Below, piece by piece: positions 1-8,969 of a stretch of 64,000 nucleotides of DNA. The position numbers and the translations under genes were made by a program. Each line of letters begins with the position of its first letter. The stretch's first letter is position 1. This stretch comes from Roseiarcus sp963836695. Its GTDB lineage: Bacteria; Pseudomonadota; Alphaproteobacteria; Rhizobiales; Beijerinckiaceae. Location of the stretch: NCBI GenBank assembly GCA_963836695.1, contig CAWIKX010000024.1, positions 339,581-403,580 on the forward strand, read 5' to 3'. Below the pieces are notes generated by a model. That model searched no databases, had not been told where the DNA came from, and saw only the letters and a program-made list of their open reading frames with translations.

Positions 1-590
1 TACGCGTCGAGGCCGATCGGCTTGTAACTGTCGCCCGGCATGACGAGTTCCGGAACCTGCGCAAAACTCCAGGCGCCGGGGGCCTCAAGGTCGAACACCC
101 AGACGAGGTCATACACGTGACCTGGCCATCTCGGGGGAACGCCTTCCTCGCCGCCGCGAATGAGAGCGGCGATTTTGGGGATTCCTTCATGTTGCCAAGA
201 GATCAGGACCGGGTCTTCAGCTTTTTTGGCAGCGGCAACCAGCTCAACCTCCTGACCCTTGAGGAAAGTCCTGATAGGGACATTGAGTGCAGCCGCGAGC
301 GGCGCTACGGTTTGCTTCGGCCGCAGACTTTCCGAACCCGAGGCGAACAGGCTATTCGGCTTTGCGAGCGGCGGTCTCGGCAAGGCGCCGTCGGGCGGAT
401 TGAACAGGCCAACGAGAGCATTGGCCCGCTTCCATCCGGGGAGCGTCAAAGCCCTAGGGTTCTCCACGCCGCTGGGCATGAGTCCCGGGCCGACGCCGTC
501 CTCTGGCTTTTCCGCATGTCGGATGAGCATGATTTTGGCGGCCGGCATACTGTTCTCGGCTCCCTTCGCTTCGCCGTCCCAATGCTTCAT
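1..590 (-). CDS. Histidine phosphatase superfamily protein (3' end off window)
   Basis: Translating the minus strand from the ATG at 590 gives an open frame of about 196 codons that reaches the left edge without a stop, so only the last residues are missing. Residues 19-29 read KIMLIRHAEKP. The RHxxK-type signature is the phosphohistidine motif of the histidine phosphatase (phosphoglycerate mutase-like) superfamily. A second stretch, ISWQHEGIPKI, fits the second catalytic-histidine region of these enzymes, and PPRWPGHVYDLVWVFDL resembles the C-terminal part of small alphaproteobacterial members. The start is chosen because an in-frame TGA lies directly upstream (593-591). The substrate is unknown. 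There is no signal peptide, so it is probably cytoplasmic. Overlapping plus-strand frames in this region are shadows. Confidence 0.82.
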   Translation of the reverse strand, partial: MKHWDGEAKGAENSMPAAKIMLIRHAEKPEDGVGPGLMPSGVENPRALTLPGWKRANALVGLFNPPDGALPRPPLAKPNSLFASGSESLRPKQTVAPLAAALNVPIRTFLKGQEVELVAAAKKAEDPVLISWQHEGIPKIAALIRGGEEGVPPRWPGHVYDLVWVFDLEAPGAWSFAQVPELVMPGDSYKPIGLDA

Positions 591-788
591 TCATCGCGGC
601 TGGCGCTGCGACGGAGCACAGTCGAAAACCCAACACAACTAACCGCTTGCTGCTGAATGTCCAAGCCTTTACCTGCGCTCCCGTCGTGCTCGCCTGCGCG
701 GCGCGGAGCAGAGCAGGGGGCAGGTCTTGCGGCGGCCAGCATAGCCTCTCGAGCGATCGGTCGTCGAACCGCCGCTCTCGACAATCGC

Positions 789-2615
789 CTAGGCGGCGCC
801 CTCAGTGGCCTTGGCGCGTTCGGCGCGCTTGCGGTCGTTTGGATCGAGCAGGGCCTTGCGGAGACGGATCGACTTCGGCGTCACTTCGACGAGCTCGTCG
901 TCCTCGATGTAGGCGAGAGCCTTCTCCAGCGTCATCTGGATCGGCGGGGTGAGGCGCACCGCCTCGTCCTTGGAGTGGGTGCGGATGTTGGTGAGCTTCT
1001 TGCCCTTGAGTACGTTGACCTCGAGGTCATTGTCACGCGTGTGCTGGCCGACCACCATGCCGTGATAAACCTTCCAGCCGGGCTCGATCATCATTGGGCC
1101 GCGGTCCTCGAGATTCCACATCGCATAGGCGACCGCTTCTCCGGCGTCGTTCGAGATGAGCACCCCGTTGCGCCGCCCGGCGATCTCGCCCTTCCATTCG
1201 CCCCAGTTGTGGAACAGACGGTTCATCACGGCCGTGCCGCGCGTGTCGGTCATGAGTTCGCCGAGATAGCCGATGAGTCCTCGCGTCGGCGCGAGGAACA
1301 CGAGGCGCAGGCGGTCGCCGCCCGAGGGGCGCATCTCGATCATCTCGCCTTTGCGCTCGCTCATCTTCTGAACGACGACGCCCGAATGCTCCTGATCGAC
1401 GTCGATCACGACCTCTTCGATTGGTTCGAGCATGTCGCCGTTCTCGCCCTTGCGGTACAGCACCTTTGGCCGCGAGACCCCGAGCTCGAAGCCCTCGCGA
1501 CGCATGGTCTCGATCAGGATCGCGAGCTGCAATTCGCCGCGGCCCGAAACGACGTAGGAATCGGAGTTGGGAGCTGCCTCGACACGCAGCGCGACGTTGC
1601 CCTCGGCCTCCTTGAACAGTCGGTCGCGGATGACGCGGCTCGTCACCTTGTCGCCCTCGGTCCCTGCGAGCGGACTGTCGTTGACGGAAAAGGTCATCGA
1701 CAATGTCGGCGGGTCGATGGGCTGCGCGTGCAGCGGCTCGACTTCTTCCGGATTCATGAGCGTGTCGGCGACGTTGAATTTCTCCAACCCCGCGATCGCG
1801 ATAATGTCGCCGGCGAGCGCCTCATCGATTGGCGCCCGCTCGATGCCGCGGAAGGCGAGGATCTTCGAGACCCGACCCGCCTCGACAAGATCGCCCTCGC
1901 GATCCAGCACTTTCACCGCCGTGTTGGTTCTGATCGAGCCGGAGAACACGCGGCCGGTAACGATGCGGCCGAGGTAGGGATTGCTCTCCAGCAGCGTGCC
2001 GAGCATGCGAAATCCGCCCGCGCCGACCTTCGGCGGCTCCACATGCTTCAGCACCTGGTCGAATAGGGCCGCCATATCGGTCCTCCGCTCGTCGGGCGAA
2101 TCCGACATCCAGCCCTGTTTGGCGGAGCCATAGATGATCGGAAAATCGAGCTGTTCGTCGGTCGCGTCGAGCGCGGCGAACAGGTCGAACACTTCGTTGA
2201 CGACTTCGGTCGGACGGGCGTCCGGCTTGTCGACTTTGTTGACGCAGACGATAGGCTTCAGTCCGATTTTTAGCGCCTTGCCCAGGACGAACTTGGTCTG
2301 CGGCATCGGGCCCTCGGCCGCATCCACCAGGATGATCGCCCCGTCGACCATCGAGAGAATGCGCTCGACCTCGCCGCCGAAATCGGCGTGGCCCGGCGTG
2401 TCGACAATATTGACCCGAACGTCCTTCCACACGACGGAGGTTGCCTTCGCGAGAATGGTGATGCCGCGCTCGCGCTCGAGATCGTTCGAGTCCATGACCC
2501 GTTCGGCGACGCGCTGGTTGTCGCGAAACGCGCCCGACTGCTGCAAGAGGCGGTCGACAAGGGTCGTCTTGCCATGGTCGACGTGGGCGATGATGGCAAT
2601 GTTGCGAAGTTTCAT
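789..2615 (-). CDS. typA: Ribosome-associated translational GTPase TypA/BipA
   Basis: 608 residues, the normal length for TypA/BipA. The N-terminal GTPase domain shows all G motifs: AHVDHGKTTL (G1, about residues 10-19), RERGITI (G2), DTPGHADF (G3) and NKVD (G4). Elongation-factor domain II, the EF-G-like III and V domains and the BipA-specific C-terminal domain (YIEDDELVEVTP region) follow. Members of this family bind the 70S ribosome and help 50S assembly and growth under cold or stress. The gene is monocistronic here, between a divergent-free 265-bp upstream gap and the histidine phosphatase gene downstream. No frameshift or missing residue was seen. The ATG at 2615 starts the conserved MKLRNIAIIAHVDHGKT sequence and is therefore secure. 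Confidence 0.97.
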   Translation of the reverse strand: MKLRNIAIIAHVDHGKTTLVDRLLQQSGAFRDNQRVAERVMDSNDLERERGITILAKATSVVWKDVRVNIVDTPGHADFGGEVERILSMVDGAIILVDAAEGPMPQTKFVLGKALKIGLKPIVCVNKVDKPDARPTEVVNEVFDLFAALDATDEQLDFPIIYGSAKQGWMSDSPDERRTDMAALFDQVLKHVEPPKVGAGGFRMLGTLLESNPYLGRIVTGRVFSGSIRTNTAVKVLDREGDLVEAGRVSKILAFRGIERAPIDEALAGDIIAIAGLEKFNVADTLMNPEEVEPLHAQPIDPPTLSMTFSVNDSPLAGTEGDKVTSRVIRDRLFKEAEGNVALRVEAAPNSDSYVVSGRGELQLAILIETMRREGFELGVSRPKVLYRKGENGDMLEPIEEVVIDVDQEHSGVVVQKMSERKGEMIEMRPSGGDRLRLVFLAPTRGLIGYLGELMTDTRGTAVMNRLFHNWGEWKGEIAGRRNGVLISNDAGEAVAYAMWNLEDRGPMMIEPGWKVYHGMVVGQHTRDNDLEVNVLKGKKLTNIRTHSKDEAVRLTPPIQMTLEKALAYIEDDELVEVTPKSIRLRKALLDPNDRKRAERAKATEGAA

Positions 2616-2830
2616 GGGCGGGCTTTACTGGCGGACGTTCAGGGGCGAAGCGCGCGGGCGCCTGTCCTCTTGAACGCGAAGATGACGGGATTACGTCGGC
2701 GAGCCGCAAATAACCGCTCAGCCGATTGATTGTGCGGCGCAATACACGAAAGATCGGCGAAAGGGAAGGGGCGGCGCAACGCGTCCGGCGACCGTAGCGG
2801 ACACTATGGTCCTGCAAACGGCACGTCGCT

Positions 2831-2863
2831 ACAAAATCATTTGCGCCCTCTCAGAGGCGCAAA
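2831..2863 (-). terminator. Rho-independent-like terminator of the glycine-rich repeat gene
   Basis: A perfect 8-bp inverted repeat (2840-2847 TTTGCGCC with 2856-2863 GGCGCAAA, 8-nt loop) lies about 18 bp past the stop of the minus-strand gene ending at 2881. Read on the minus strand it is followed by TGATTTTGT, a short T-rich run. Position and structure fit an intrinsic terminator. The T tract is weak. Confidence 0.6.
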
Positions 2864-2880
2864 CGGAACGGCTTGATCGG

Positions 2881-4191
2881 TTACCGGTCGCTGCGGTGAA
2901 CATGTTCCGCGGATGGCGGGCTGGGGAGATCGCGTAGGCGCTCAGTCGATATCGAGGACGCTTCAGGCGAAGGCGGCAGTTTTATTTTCGCCAGCCGCTC
3001 ATGCTTTACGTCTTTGCGCTTCGCCACGACTCTGTAGGAGAATTTGATCGTCCCCTTCGCGCCCTTGGCGAGCACCTCAAACCCCTCGCGATGCCGCTGC
3101 GCCACATGAATGCCGGCGGCTTCGCCATAGGGCGACAGAAATACGTGGTAGTGGCCCGCATCGACGAAATAGGCGAATTCCGGGTCGATCCGGACCTCCG
3201 CCCTGCCGTCCGTCAGTTCCGCCTCGCCGAAATCCTCGAACCAACTGTCGGGACTTTCTACAGAAAAAAATCGGCGATGCGATCCGTCCGCATGCACGAC
3301 CGCGGCGCTCTTGGCGCCTGTCACGATGAGATCGTGCAGGACGAGAACCGGGCCCCCGAGGAACCAGCCGGAAAAACCTACCCCGGACGCGGCGCCGACA
3401 ACCCCGAATCCTTCAAGAGCCTCGCCATAAACGCCGATGGCGCCGGGTTTGGGGGTTCGCCCGTGGACTCCGATACGCCCAATGCCCTCGCCGATGCTCT
3501 CGCCGAGAACCCCCACCGAGGTTTGTGTGGTTCCGATCACTCCGGCCCCGTTTGTTGAAACTCCCGCGGCTCCGGTGCCTGACGACGAGCCGCAAACGCC
3601 AGTTCCCTGCGGCGAATTGCAAAGGCCGAACAGGCCGTAGGCCGGACCCTGCTGGCTACCGTTGAAGCCGAAAACCCCGCTCTTTCGATTTGCCTCACTC
3701 CGCCCTGAGACGCCGTCTCCCGTTACCCCTAGGCCAAAGACGCCCGTGCCGCTTGGGCCGAGCGTCGGAACGGCGAACGGCCCTGGCCAGTTTGGGACGC
3801 CCGAAGCACCTACAACGCCGACGTCGCCCACGCCATGGACGCCCGTCCCCATATTGTCGCCAAAGCCATAGACGCCAATGCCGCCGACACCGTCCACCGG
3901 GCCGCCGCGGGGAAACATCGGTCCGGCCCCGGTGAAGTAGGCGCCTGTCGCGCCGCCGTCGCCTTTCACACCATTGCCATTCAGACCCGCTATTCCGTGG
4001 ACGCCAATATTTCCGAAGGCGCGGACTCCAGTGAACGCAACGGTCTCGGCCTGGCTATTTATGGAGGCAACCTGGAGAAGATAATCGTTTCCTTCCTTTG
4101 ACTTGTTGAGATCGACGATCAATTCCGTCCCATCGGCACATTTATTGGTTTGTCCTGCGGTGATTGCATCCCCATCATTTTGCGCGGCCAT
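2881..4191 (-). CDS. Glycine-rich repeat protein with C-terminal tail-fibre-like domain
   Basis: 436 residues from the ATG at 4191, chosen because GGAG sits 6 nt upstream (GGAGATTAATATG). A longer frame to 4236 lacks such a site. Roughly residues 50-270 are a chain of short GV-x-G-type units (for example GVHGIAGL, GVFGLGVTGDGV, GVLGESIG, GVYGEALEG), as in collagen-like or beta-helical fibres. The C-terminal part (about 285-410; ESPDSWFEDFGEAEL, YHVFLSPYGE and IKFSYRVVAKRKD motifs) is a globular module that I recall from widespread bacterial repeat proteins of unknown function. There is no clear signal peptide. A terminator follows the gene. The function is unknown; a surface or appendage fibre is an inference from the repeat architecture. 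It lies 12 kb outside the eCIS island, so no link to it is claimed. Confidence 0.7.
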   Translation of the reverse strand: MAAQNDGDAITAGQTNKCADGTELIVDLNKSKEGNDYLLQVASINSQAETVAFTGVRAFGNIGVHGIAGLNGNGVKGDGGATGAYFTGAGPMFPRGGPVDGVGGIGVYGFGDNMGTGVHGVGDVGVVGASGVPNWPGPFAVPTLGPSGTGVFGLGVTGDGVSGRSEANRKSGVFGFNGSQQGPAYGLFGLCNSPQGTGVCGSSSGTGAAGVSTNGAGVIGTTQTSVGVLGESIGEGIGRIGVHGRTPKPGAIGVYGEALEGFGVVGAASGVGFSGWFLGGPVLVLHDLIVTGAKSAAVVHADGSHRRFFSVESPDSWFEDFGEAELTDGRAEVRIDPEFAYFVDAGHYHVFLSPYGEAAGIHVAQRHREGFEVLAKGAKGTIKFSYRVVAKRKDVKHERLAKIKLPPSPEASSISTERLRDLPSPPSAEHVHRSDR

Positions 4192-4372
4192 ATTAATCTC
4201 CAAAAATACTATTTTTGCATGCCGAGAGTGTCGCATTCAACGTTCTTTGGCAAGCGATGACAGCCGCGCGCGCAACGATCGGGTGAACCGGCCAGCAGCG
4301 CTTAGCGTACCCTCGCCCAAAGGTTTCGCGGCCGGGGATTGACGGTTAGTCTGCCCCAACCAGGGATTTGCC

Positions 4373-4573
4373 ATGCACACGCGTATGATCGACTCGCCGA
4401 ATGGCGCAATCGCGGTTCACCAATCGGGCGGCCGGGGGCCCGCTGTCGTGTTCATTCGCGGCAACTCGTCGCAGCGTTCGAGGATGGCCAGATGGCCGAC
4501 TCGCCCAGTCCGTCTTAGGCATTTATGGATATTGCAATCTTTCCGTTCCGACCCCGTTTTTGGAAGGGGCTGA
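4373..4573 (+). pseudogene. Decayed duplicate of alpha/beta hydrolase 5' end
   Basis: The first about 35 codons match the start of the intact hydrolase at 4638: MHTRMIDSPNGAIAVHQS here against MKTQKIDTPNGAIAVRES there, followed by GGRGPAVVFIRGNSS against AGRGPPMVLIHGNSS. Similarity ends near 4480 and the frame then runs into unrelated sequence with a stop. The His of the HGNSS oxyanion-hole motif has become Arg. This is a truncated tandem duplication, not a working gene. Confidence 0.75.
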
Positions 4574-4637
4574 GCGACGGTTTCAGTCGCGGTGCGCGGC
4601 CGTCCCGGTTGATACTTTAGAGATTCTTTGAGGCCGA

Positions 4638-5477
4638 ATGAAAACGCAGAAGATCGACACGCCAAATGGCGCAATCGCCGTACGCGAGTCCGCCGGTCGA
4701 GGGCCGCCCATGGTGCTCATCCATGGCAATTCCTCTTCGTCGCGCGCCTTTTCGCGGCAGCTCGAGGGCCGGCTGGGGGCGCGGCTCCGGCTGGTCGCTA
4801 TTGATCTTCCGGGCCATGGCGAATCAGATGACGCGAGGGACCCCAGCGCCTATTCGCTTCCTGGACATGCCCGCGCAGTTAGGGCGGTCGTCGAAGCGCT
4901 CGGCCTTCATGAGGCGCGGTTCGCCGGCTGGAGCCTCGGCGGTCATGTCACGCTAGAAATGGCGCCGGATCTGCCTCAAGCGCGTGGTTTCGTCATTTTC
5001 GGCACGCCGCCGATCCCTTCTCGCGGGGCGGCGCGGACGCCTTCCCATCAACCGATGCGCGAACCCTTCTTGCCGAATCCGGCGATGAGATTCAGCTTTC
5101 AGGAACGCTTGGAACGCGACGAGGCGTCCGCCTACGTCGCTGCGTTCTTCAAGCCGGGCTTCGCCGACATTTCGTCGTTCTACCTTGAGGACGCGCTGCG
5201 GACCGATGGGCGCGCGCGCAGCGGCCTTGGGTCAGCCACGCAGAACGGCTTCTACCGCGATGAAGTCGTAATCGTTCGCGACCTTAAAGCCCCCCTGGCT
5301 GTGCTGCACGGTGGCGACGAGCAGCTGGTCAACGGACAGTACTTCGGGTCGGTCACGATGCCGTCACTGTGGCGCGGCGCGGTGCAGACGATCGCCGACG
5401 CTGGCCACGGGCCACAATGGGAGACGCCTGAGGCCTTCGATGCGCTGATCGAAGCGTTCGTCAACGAGACCGCGTGA
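4638..5477 (+). CDS. Alpha/beta hydrolase
   Basis: 279 residues, typical of single-domain alpha/beta-fold hydrolases. The oxyanion-hole motif is LIHGNSSSS (about residue 28). The nucleophile elbow is GWSLGGH (about residues 94-100), with Ser as nucleophile. The late acidic residue probably lies in LAVLHGGDEQ and the catalytic His in DAGHGPQWE. No signal peptide is seen, so a cytoplasmic esterase, lactonase or C-C hydrolase is likely; the substrate cannot be inferred. A hairpin directly after the stop separates it from the convergent binding-protein gene. The truncated copy upstream shows this locus has undergone a tandem duplication. Confidence 0.88.
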   Translation: MKTQKIDTPNGAIAVRESAGRGPPMVLIHGNSSSSRAFSRQLEGRLGARLRLVAIDLPGHGESDDARDPSAYSLPGHARAVRAVVEALGLHEARFAGWSLGGHVTLEMAPDLPQARGFVIFGTPPIPSRGAARTPSHQPMREPFLPNPAMRFSFQERLERDEASAYVAAFFKPGFADISSFYLEDALRTDGRARSGLGSATQNGFYRDEVVIVRDLKAPLAVLHGGDEQLVNGQYFGSVTMPSLWRGAVQTIADAGHGPQWETPEAFDALIEAFVNETA

Positions 5478-5501
5478 GGGCGCCTGGCGGCGCCTCACGC
5501 G
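5471..5501. terminator. Bidirectional hairpin between convergent genes
   Basis: CGCGTGAGG-g-CGCC pairs with GGCGCCTCACGCG across a 2-3 nt loop (13 bp with one bulged G). It overlaps the stop codon of the plus-strand hydrolase and precedes the stop of the minus-strand binding-protein gene (5519). A strong, symmetric GC stem between convergent genes fits a shared terminator, although neither side has a good T tract. Confidence 0.6.
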
Positions 5502-5518
5502 GGGTCATAGGACCAGGC

Positions 5519-6631
5519 TCACTGCTCCTTGATGGGCGCGTATTTGCCGGCGGTCCACTGGTTAATGTCGTAGCTCGGGTCGAGGACGTCGCCCTTCTTG
5601 TCGAATCGCACCGGTCCCATGACGGTCTCAACCGGCTTGCCATCTTCGAGCGCCTTGGCGATCGCCTTGGGATCGTCCGAGCCTGCGCGCTTGATCCCGT
5701 CAGCGATCGCCTGAACCACGCCATAACTGAACAGGGTGAAGCCTTCCGGGTCGAACCCCTGGGCCTTGAACTGCTCGAGCGCCTTGGCCGCGTTCGGCGA
5801 GCGGCGGGGATCTGTCGGGAAGGTAAAGAGCGTGCCCTCGCCGGCCGGTCCGGAGATCTGCCAGAACTCGGAGGTGGCGATGGCGTCGCCAGTCATCAGG
5901 TTGAGCTTGTAGCTCTGATCGGCGGCTTGCCGCAGCATGAGCCCGGCTTCGGTGTGATAGCCTCCGAAATAGACGAATTCGGCGCCGGCGTTCTTCAGCT
6001 TGGTGATGACCGCCGTATAGTCCTTTTCGCCCGGATTGATGCCCTCGAATAGAACCTCGGTCACGCCGGCCGCGTTCAGCCTGTCCTTCACGACCTGCGC
6101 CAAGCCCTTCCCATAGGCTGACTTGTCATGCAGGATGGCGATCTTCTTTCCCTTGTATTTCTCCGCGATCCAAGGAGCGATGAACGCGGCCTGCTCATCG
6201 TCGCGCGGGTAGATGCGCATGATCGTCGGGCGGCCCTTTTCGGTCAGGACCGGATTAGACGAGGCGGGGGACATCATCAGAATGCCATTGTCGGCATAGA
6301 CGTCGGACGCGGGGATCGACGAGCCCGAGCAGGCGTGGCCATCGACATATTTAATCTGCTGCCCAACGATACGATTGGCGACAGCGACCGCCTGCTTGGG
6401 ATCGCAGGCGTCGTCCTCGATCACGATCTTGATCTTGCGCCCGTTAACTCCGCCGGCGTCGTTTATCGCCGCGGCGGCTGTCTCGGCTCCGCGTTTCATT
6501 TGTTCGCCGATGCTGGCGACAGGACCCGTCATTGGTCCAGCGACGGCAATGGTGATGTCCTGAGCATGAACCGGAGCTGTCAACGCCGCGAGCCCGAGCC
6601 CGGCCAGCGAAAGTGTCCATGATTTGTGCAA
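5519..6631 (-). CDS. Branched-chain amino acid-type ABC transporter substrate-binding protein (LivJ-like)
   Basis: 370 residues if started at the TTG at 6631. That codon is preceded by GAGGAG (8 nt upstream) and gives a proper signal peptide, MHKSWTLSLAGLGLAALTAP followed by VHA, with QDITIAVAGP as the mature start. A longer frame to 6709 would bury this signal sequence. The mature protein is a type I periplasmic binding protein of the Leu/Ile/Val family: GPMTGPVASIGEQMKRGAE at the N-terminus, then NDAGGVNGRKI, VAGHACSGSS-like and FVYFGGYHTEAGLMLRQA. No permease or ATPase of a Liv system is adjacent, so it is an orphan binding protein in this window. The ligand (an amino acid or related compound) is unknown. 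Confidence 0.88.
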   Translation of the reverse strand: MHKSWTLSLAGLGLAALTAPVHAQDITIAVAGPMTGPVASIGEQMKRGAETAAAAINDAGGVNGRKIKIVIEDDACDPKQAVAVANRIVGQQIKYVDGHACSGSSIPASDVYADNGILMMSPASSNPVLTEKGRPTIMRIYPRDDEQAAFIAPWIAEKYKGKKIAILHDKSAYGKGLAQVVKDRLNAAGVTEVLFEGINPGEKDYTAVITKLKNAGAEFVYFGGYHTEAGLMLRQAADQSYKLNLMTGDAIATSEFWQISGPAGEGTLFTFPTDPRRSPNAAKALEQFKAQGFDPEGFTLFSYGVVQAIADGIKRAGSDDPKAIAKALEDGKPVETVMGPVRFDKKGDVLDPSYDINQWTAGKYAPIKEQ

Positions 6632-6829
6632 GTGCGATCGCTCCTCTATTCCGCGTTTCCTCCGCGATCCGCCCAATTGATCAGGCATGCTCGCGCGCTT
6701 TGAGACCAAATTATTCGCCTAAGCCGATAGCCGGGAACGACAGGAATGGCAACTACCGGGAGCATGCGCTCTTTACGCGAGCCCCCGGCAACCTGAGAAC
6801 CGGGCCTCCCAGTGTACCCCGCGAAACCC

Positions 6830-7858
6830 TTACCGCTCTGTCAGCTTAAGCTCGATGCGCCGGTTGCGGGCGCGTGACTCTTCGTCCGTGCCCTGGTCGA
6901 GCGGTTGGAATTCGCCGAAGCCGGCCGCCGCGAGACGGTCGGCCTCGACCCCCTTGCTAACGAGATATTGCACCACCGCCACCGCGCGTGCGGCCGACAG
7001 TTCCCAGTTCGATTTGTAGGGACCCGTTCCTGTGATTGGGGTGTTGTCGGTATGTCCGTCGACCCTGAGGATCCAAGGAATGTCGGGCGGAATCTCCCGC
7101 TCGAGGTCGATCACCGCGGCGGCGAGCGAGTCGAGCGATTGGCGACCGGCCGGGCTGATGTCAGCCTTCCCGACATCGAACAGCACCGAGGATTGGAACA
7201 CGAACCGGTCGCCCACCACGCGCACGTCGGGTCGGGAGCCAAGGATCTGCCGCAGGCGGCCGAAAAAGTCCGAACGATAGCGATTGAGCTCTTGAACCTT
7301 CTGCGCCAGCGCGACGTTGAGCCGCTGGCCGAGGTCCGCGATCTTCGATTGCGATTCCTTGTTCGCCGACTCCGATGCTGCGAGCGCGTCCTCGATCGCC
7401 GCGAGCTGCTTGCGCAGCGCGGCGATTTGCTGGTTCAGCACGTCCACCTGAGCTAGCGCCTGCGCCGAGATCTGCTTTTGCTGATCGATCGCGATGGCCG
7501 CCGCCGAGGCTTGGTTGGTGACAGTGTCAGCGTCGACTACGCCTCGCGAGGCGGCGTCCTTGAGCTGCTTCCGCTCCCGCTCCGCCGAGTCGAGAGTGGC
7601 GTTGAGGGCCGATATCTTGCTTTCGTCGGCGCCTTTCTGGGTTCGCTCGAGCGCGAGGAGATTGGTCAGTTCCTCGATCTGCCGATTGAGCCTGACCAGC
7701 GCCTCGTCCTTGCCCGTCACCTCGCGCGACAGGAAGAATTGGGCCAGCATGAACACCGACAAGAGAAAAATGATCACCAAGAGCATCGTCGACAGGGCGT
7801 CGACGAAGCCCGGCCAGTAGTTTACCGGCTCATATCGTCGTGAGCGCGACAGCGCCAT
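6830..7858 (-). CDS. MotB/OmpA-domain peptidoglycan-binding protein, partner of the MotA-like gene
   Basis: 342 residues. There is one N-terminal membrane segment (about residues 19-43, YWPGFVDALSTMLLVIIFLL) whose D20 is in the position of the proton-binding Asp of MotB/TolR-like stators. A long coiled coil follows (about 45-190, heptad-like, rich in Q, E, K and A), then a C-terminal OmpA/MotB domain (about 205-340) with VDGHTDNTPI and the NRRIELKL end. The ATG at 7858 has GGGAG 8 nt upstream. It lies 35 bp after the MotA/TolQ-like gene on the same strand, so the pair forms a two-gene ion-driven complex anchored to peptidoglycan. There are no flagellar or Tol-Pal neighbours, so the energised process is unknown. 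Confidence 0.85.
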   Translation of the reverse strand: MALSRSRRYEPVNYWPGFVDALSTMLLVIIFLLSVFMLAQFFLSREVTGKDEALVRLNRQIEELTNLLALERTQKGADESKISALNATLDSAERERKQLKDAASRGVVDADTVTNQASAAAIAIDQQKQISAQALAQVDVLNQQIAALRKQLAAIEDALAASESANKESQSKIADLGQRLNVALAQKVQELNRYRSDFFGRLRQILGSRPDVRVVGDRFVFQSSVLFDVGKADISPAGRQSLDSLAAAVIDLEREIPPDIPWILRVDGHTDNTPITGTGPYKSNWELSAARAVAVVQYLVSKGVEADRLAAAGFGEFQPLDQGTDEESRARNRRIELKLTER

Positions 7859-7893
7859 GATTCAACTCCCGAACCTTCCGCCGCTCTCCCACC

Positions 7894-8841
7894 TCACCGT
7901 GCGCCCAATTCCTCCAACAGGCGCCGCAAGAGCTTGCCAATGTCTTCTTGCTGGGCCGCCTGCGCGTCGACCCAATCGCGTATTTGCTGCTGCTCGGTGC
8001 GCATGTGCCCGACCAGAGCCTGGATGCCCTCAGCAAGCGTCGCCATCGCCTTGGCGTCGCGCTGATACTCAATCGCCGGCTGAGCGGCTTGGGTGATGAT
8101 TGGCGCGTCCGGCGTCGCCTCGGCAACCGGTGTCGTCTGGACATGGCTTGCGAGAAATTCTTCGAACTCGGAATAGAACCTGTTTTGCGCCTGGCCCGCC
8201 TGGAGATCGAGAAACCCGAGAATCAAGGAACTCGCGAGACCGAATAACGAGGAGGTAAACGAAACGCTCATGCCGGCGATCGGCAGCGAGAGACCGGCCT
8301 TAAGGTCGTCGAACATGCTTGAGTTGTCGTTGCCCGTCTTCATGCTGTCGATGACGCCGGCGATCGAGTGGACCGTCTCCAACAGACCCCAGAACGTGCC
8401 GAGCAGCCCGAGGAAAACCAAGAGCCCGACGAGATAGCGGCTGAGTTCGCGGCCTTCGTCGAGCCTGGTGGCGATGGAATCTAGAATTGCGCGTGTAGTG
8501 AGCGTCGATAAGCCTCGCGCGCCCGCGCCCGCGTTAAGCATCACCGCCATCGGCGCAAGCAGTCGAGGCGCCGGAGGGGCGCCGTCTGTCACGGCGCCTG
8601 TCAACGAGTTGACCCAGTGGATTTCGCGGAAGAGCCGGATCACCTGTCGAAAGGTGAACAGCGCCCCAATCACTAGCACGCCAAGGATCAAGCCGTTCAG
8701 GCCGGGATTGGCGCTGAAGGCGAGCGCGATTTGTTGGTAGAGGATGAGAACGACGAATCCGACCAAAGCCAGGAATGCCGCCATCCCGACCAGAAAAATA
8801 CGGGGGGAGGTGAGCAGGCGGATATCCGGATCTTGCGCCAT
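7894..8841 (-). CDS. MotA/TolQ/ExbB-family proton channel subunit
   Basis: 315 residues from the ATG at 8841; an in-frame TTG at 8856 has no usable ribosome site. Two hydrophobic segments at the N-terminus (about 12-35 and 43-65) and two more flank the conserved channel region, which includes LVGLLVFLGLLGTFWGLLETV (written in parts) and GLSLPIAGMSVSFTSSLFGLASSLILG, typical of the MotA/TolQ/ExbB family. The soluble C-terminus ends with Glu/Gln-rich helices. It is probably co-transcribed with the OmpA/MotB-like gene downstream and supplies the proton path for that complex. Similar pairs are common next to housekeeping genes in Hyphomicrobiales and their role is not established. Confidence 0.85.
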   Translation of the reverse strand: MAQDPDIRLLTSPRIFLVGMAAFLALVGFVVLILYQQIALAFSANPGLNGLILGVLVIGALFTFRQVIRLFREIHWVNSLTGAVTDGAPPAPRLLAPMAVMLNAGAGARGLSTLTTRAILDSIATRLDEGRELSRYLVGLLVFLGLLGTFWGLLETVHSIAGVIDSMKTGNDNSSMFDDLKAGLSLPIAGMSVSFTSSLFGLASSLILGFLDLQAGQAQNRFYSEFEEFLASHVQTTPVAEATPDAPIITQAAQPAIEYQRDAKAMATLAEGIQALVGHMRTEQQQIRDWVDAQAAQQEDIGKLLRRLLEELGAR

Positions 8842-8969
8842 GGATCGCCGAATCAAACCCTACAACACAACGCGGACATTCTTGTTCTCATATCATAACG
8901 AATAAACGGACAAAGCGGCGAGACGCTATAAGATTGCCCAACGTGTCGCCTTGCACATGAAATGATTGA

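Noticed and set aside
6830..8841. MotA/MotB-like pair as part of a Zorya defence system
   Set aside because: No ZorC, ZorD or ZorE gene is adjacent, the neighbours are housekeeping genes, and such pairs are common in Hyphomicrobiales outside defence loci.
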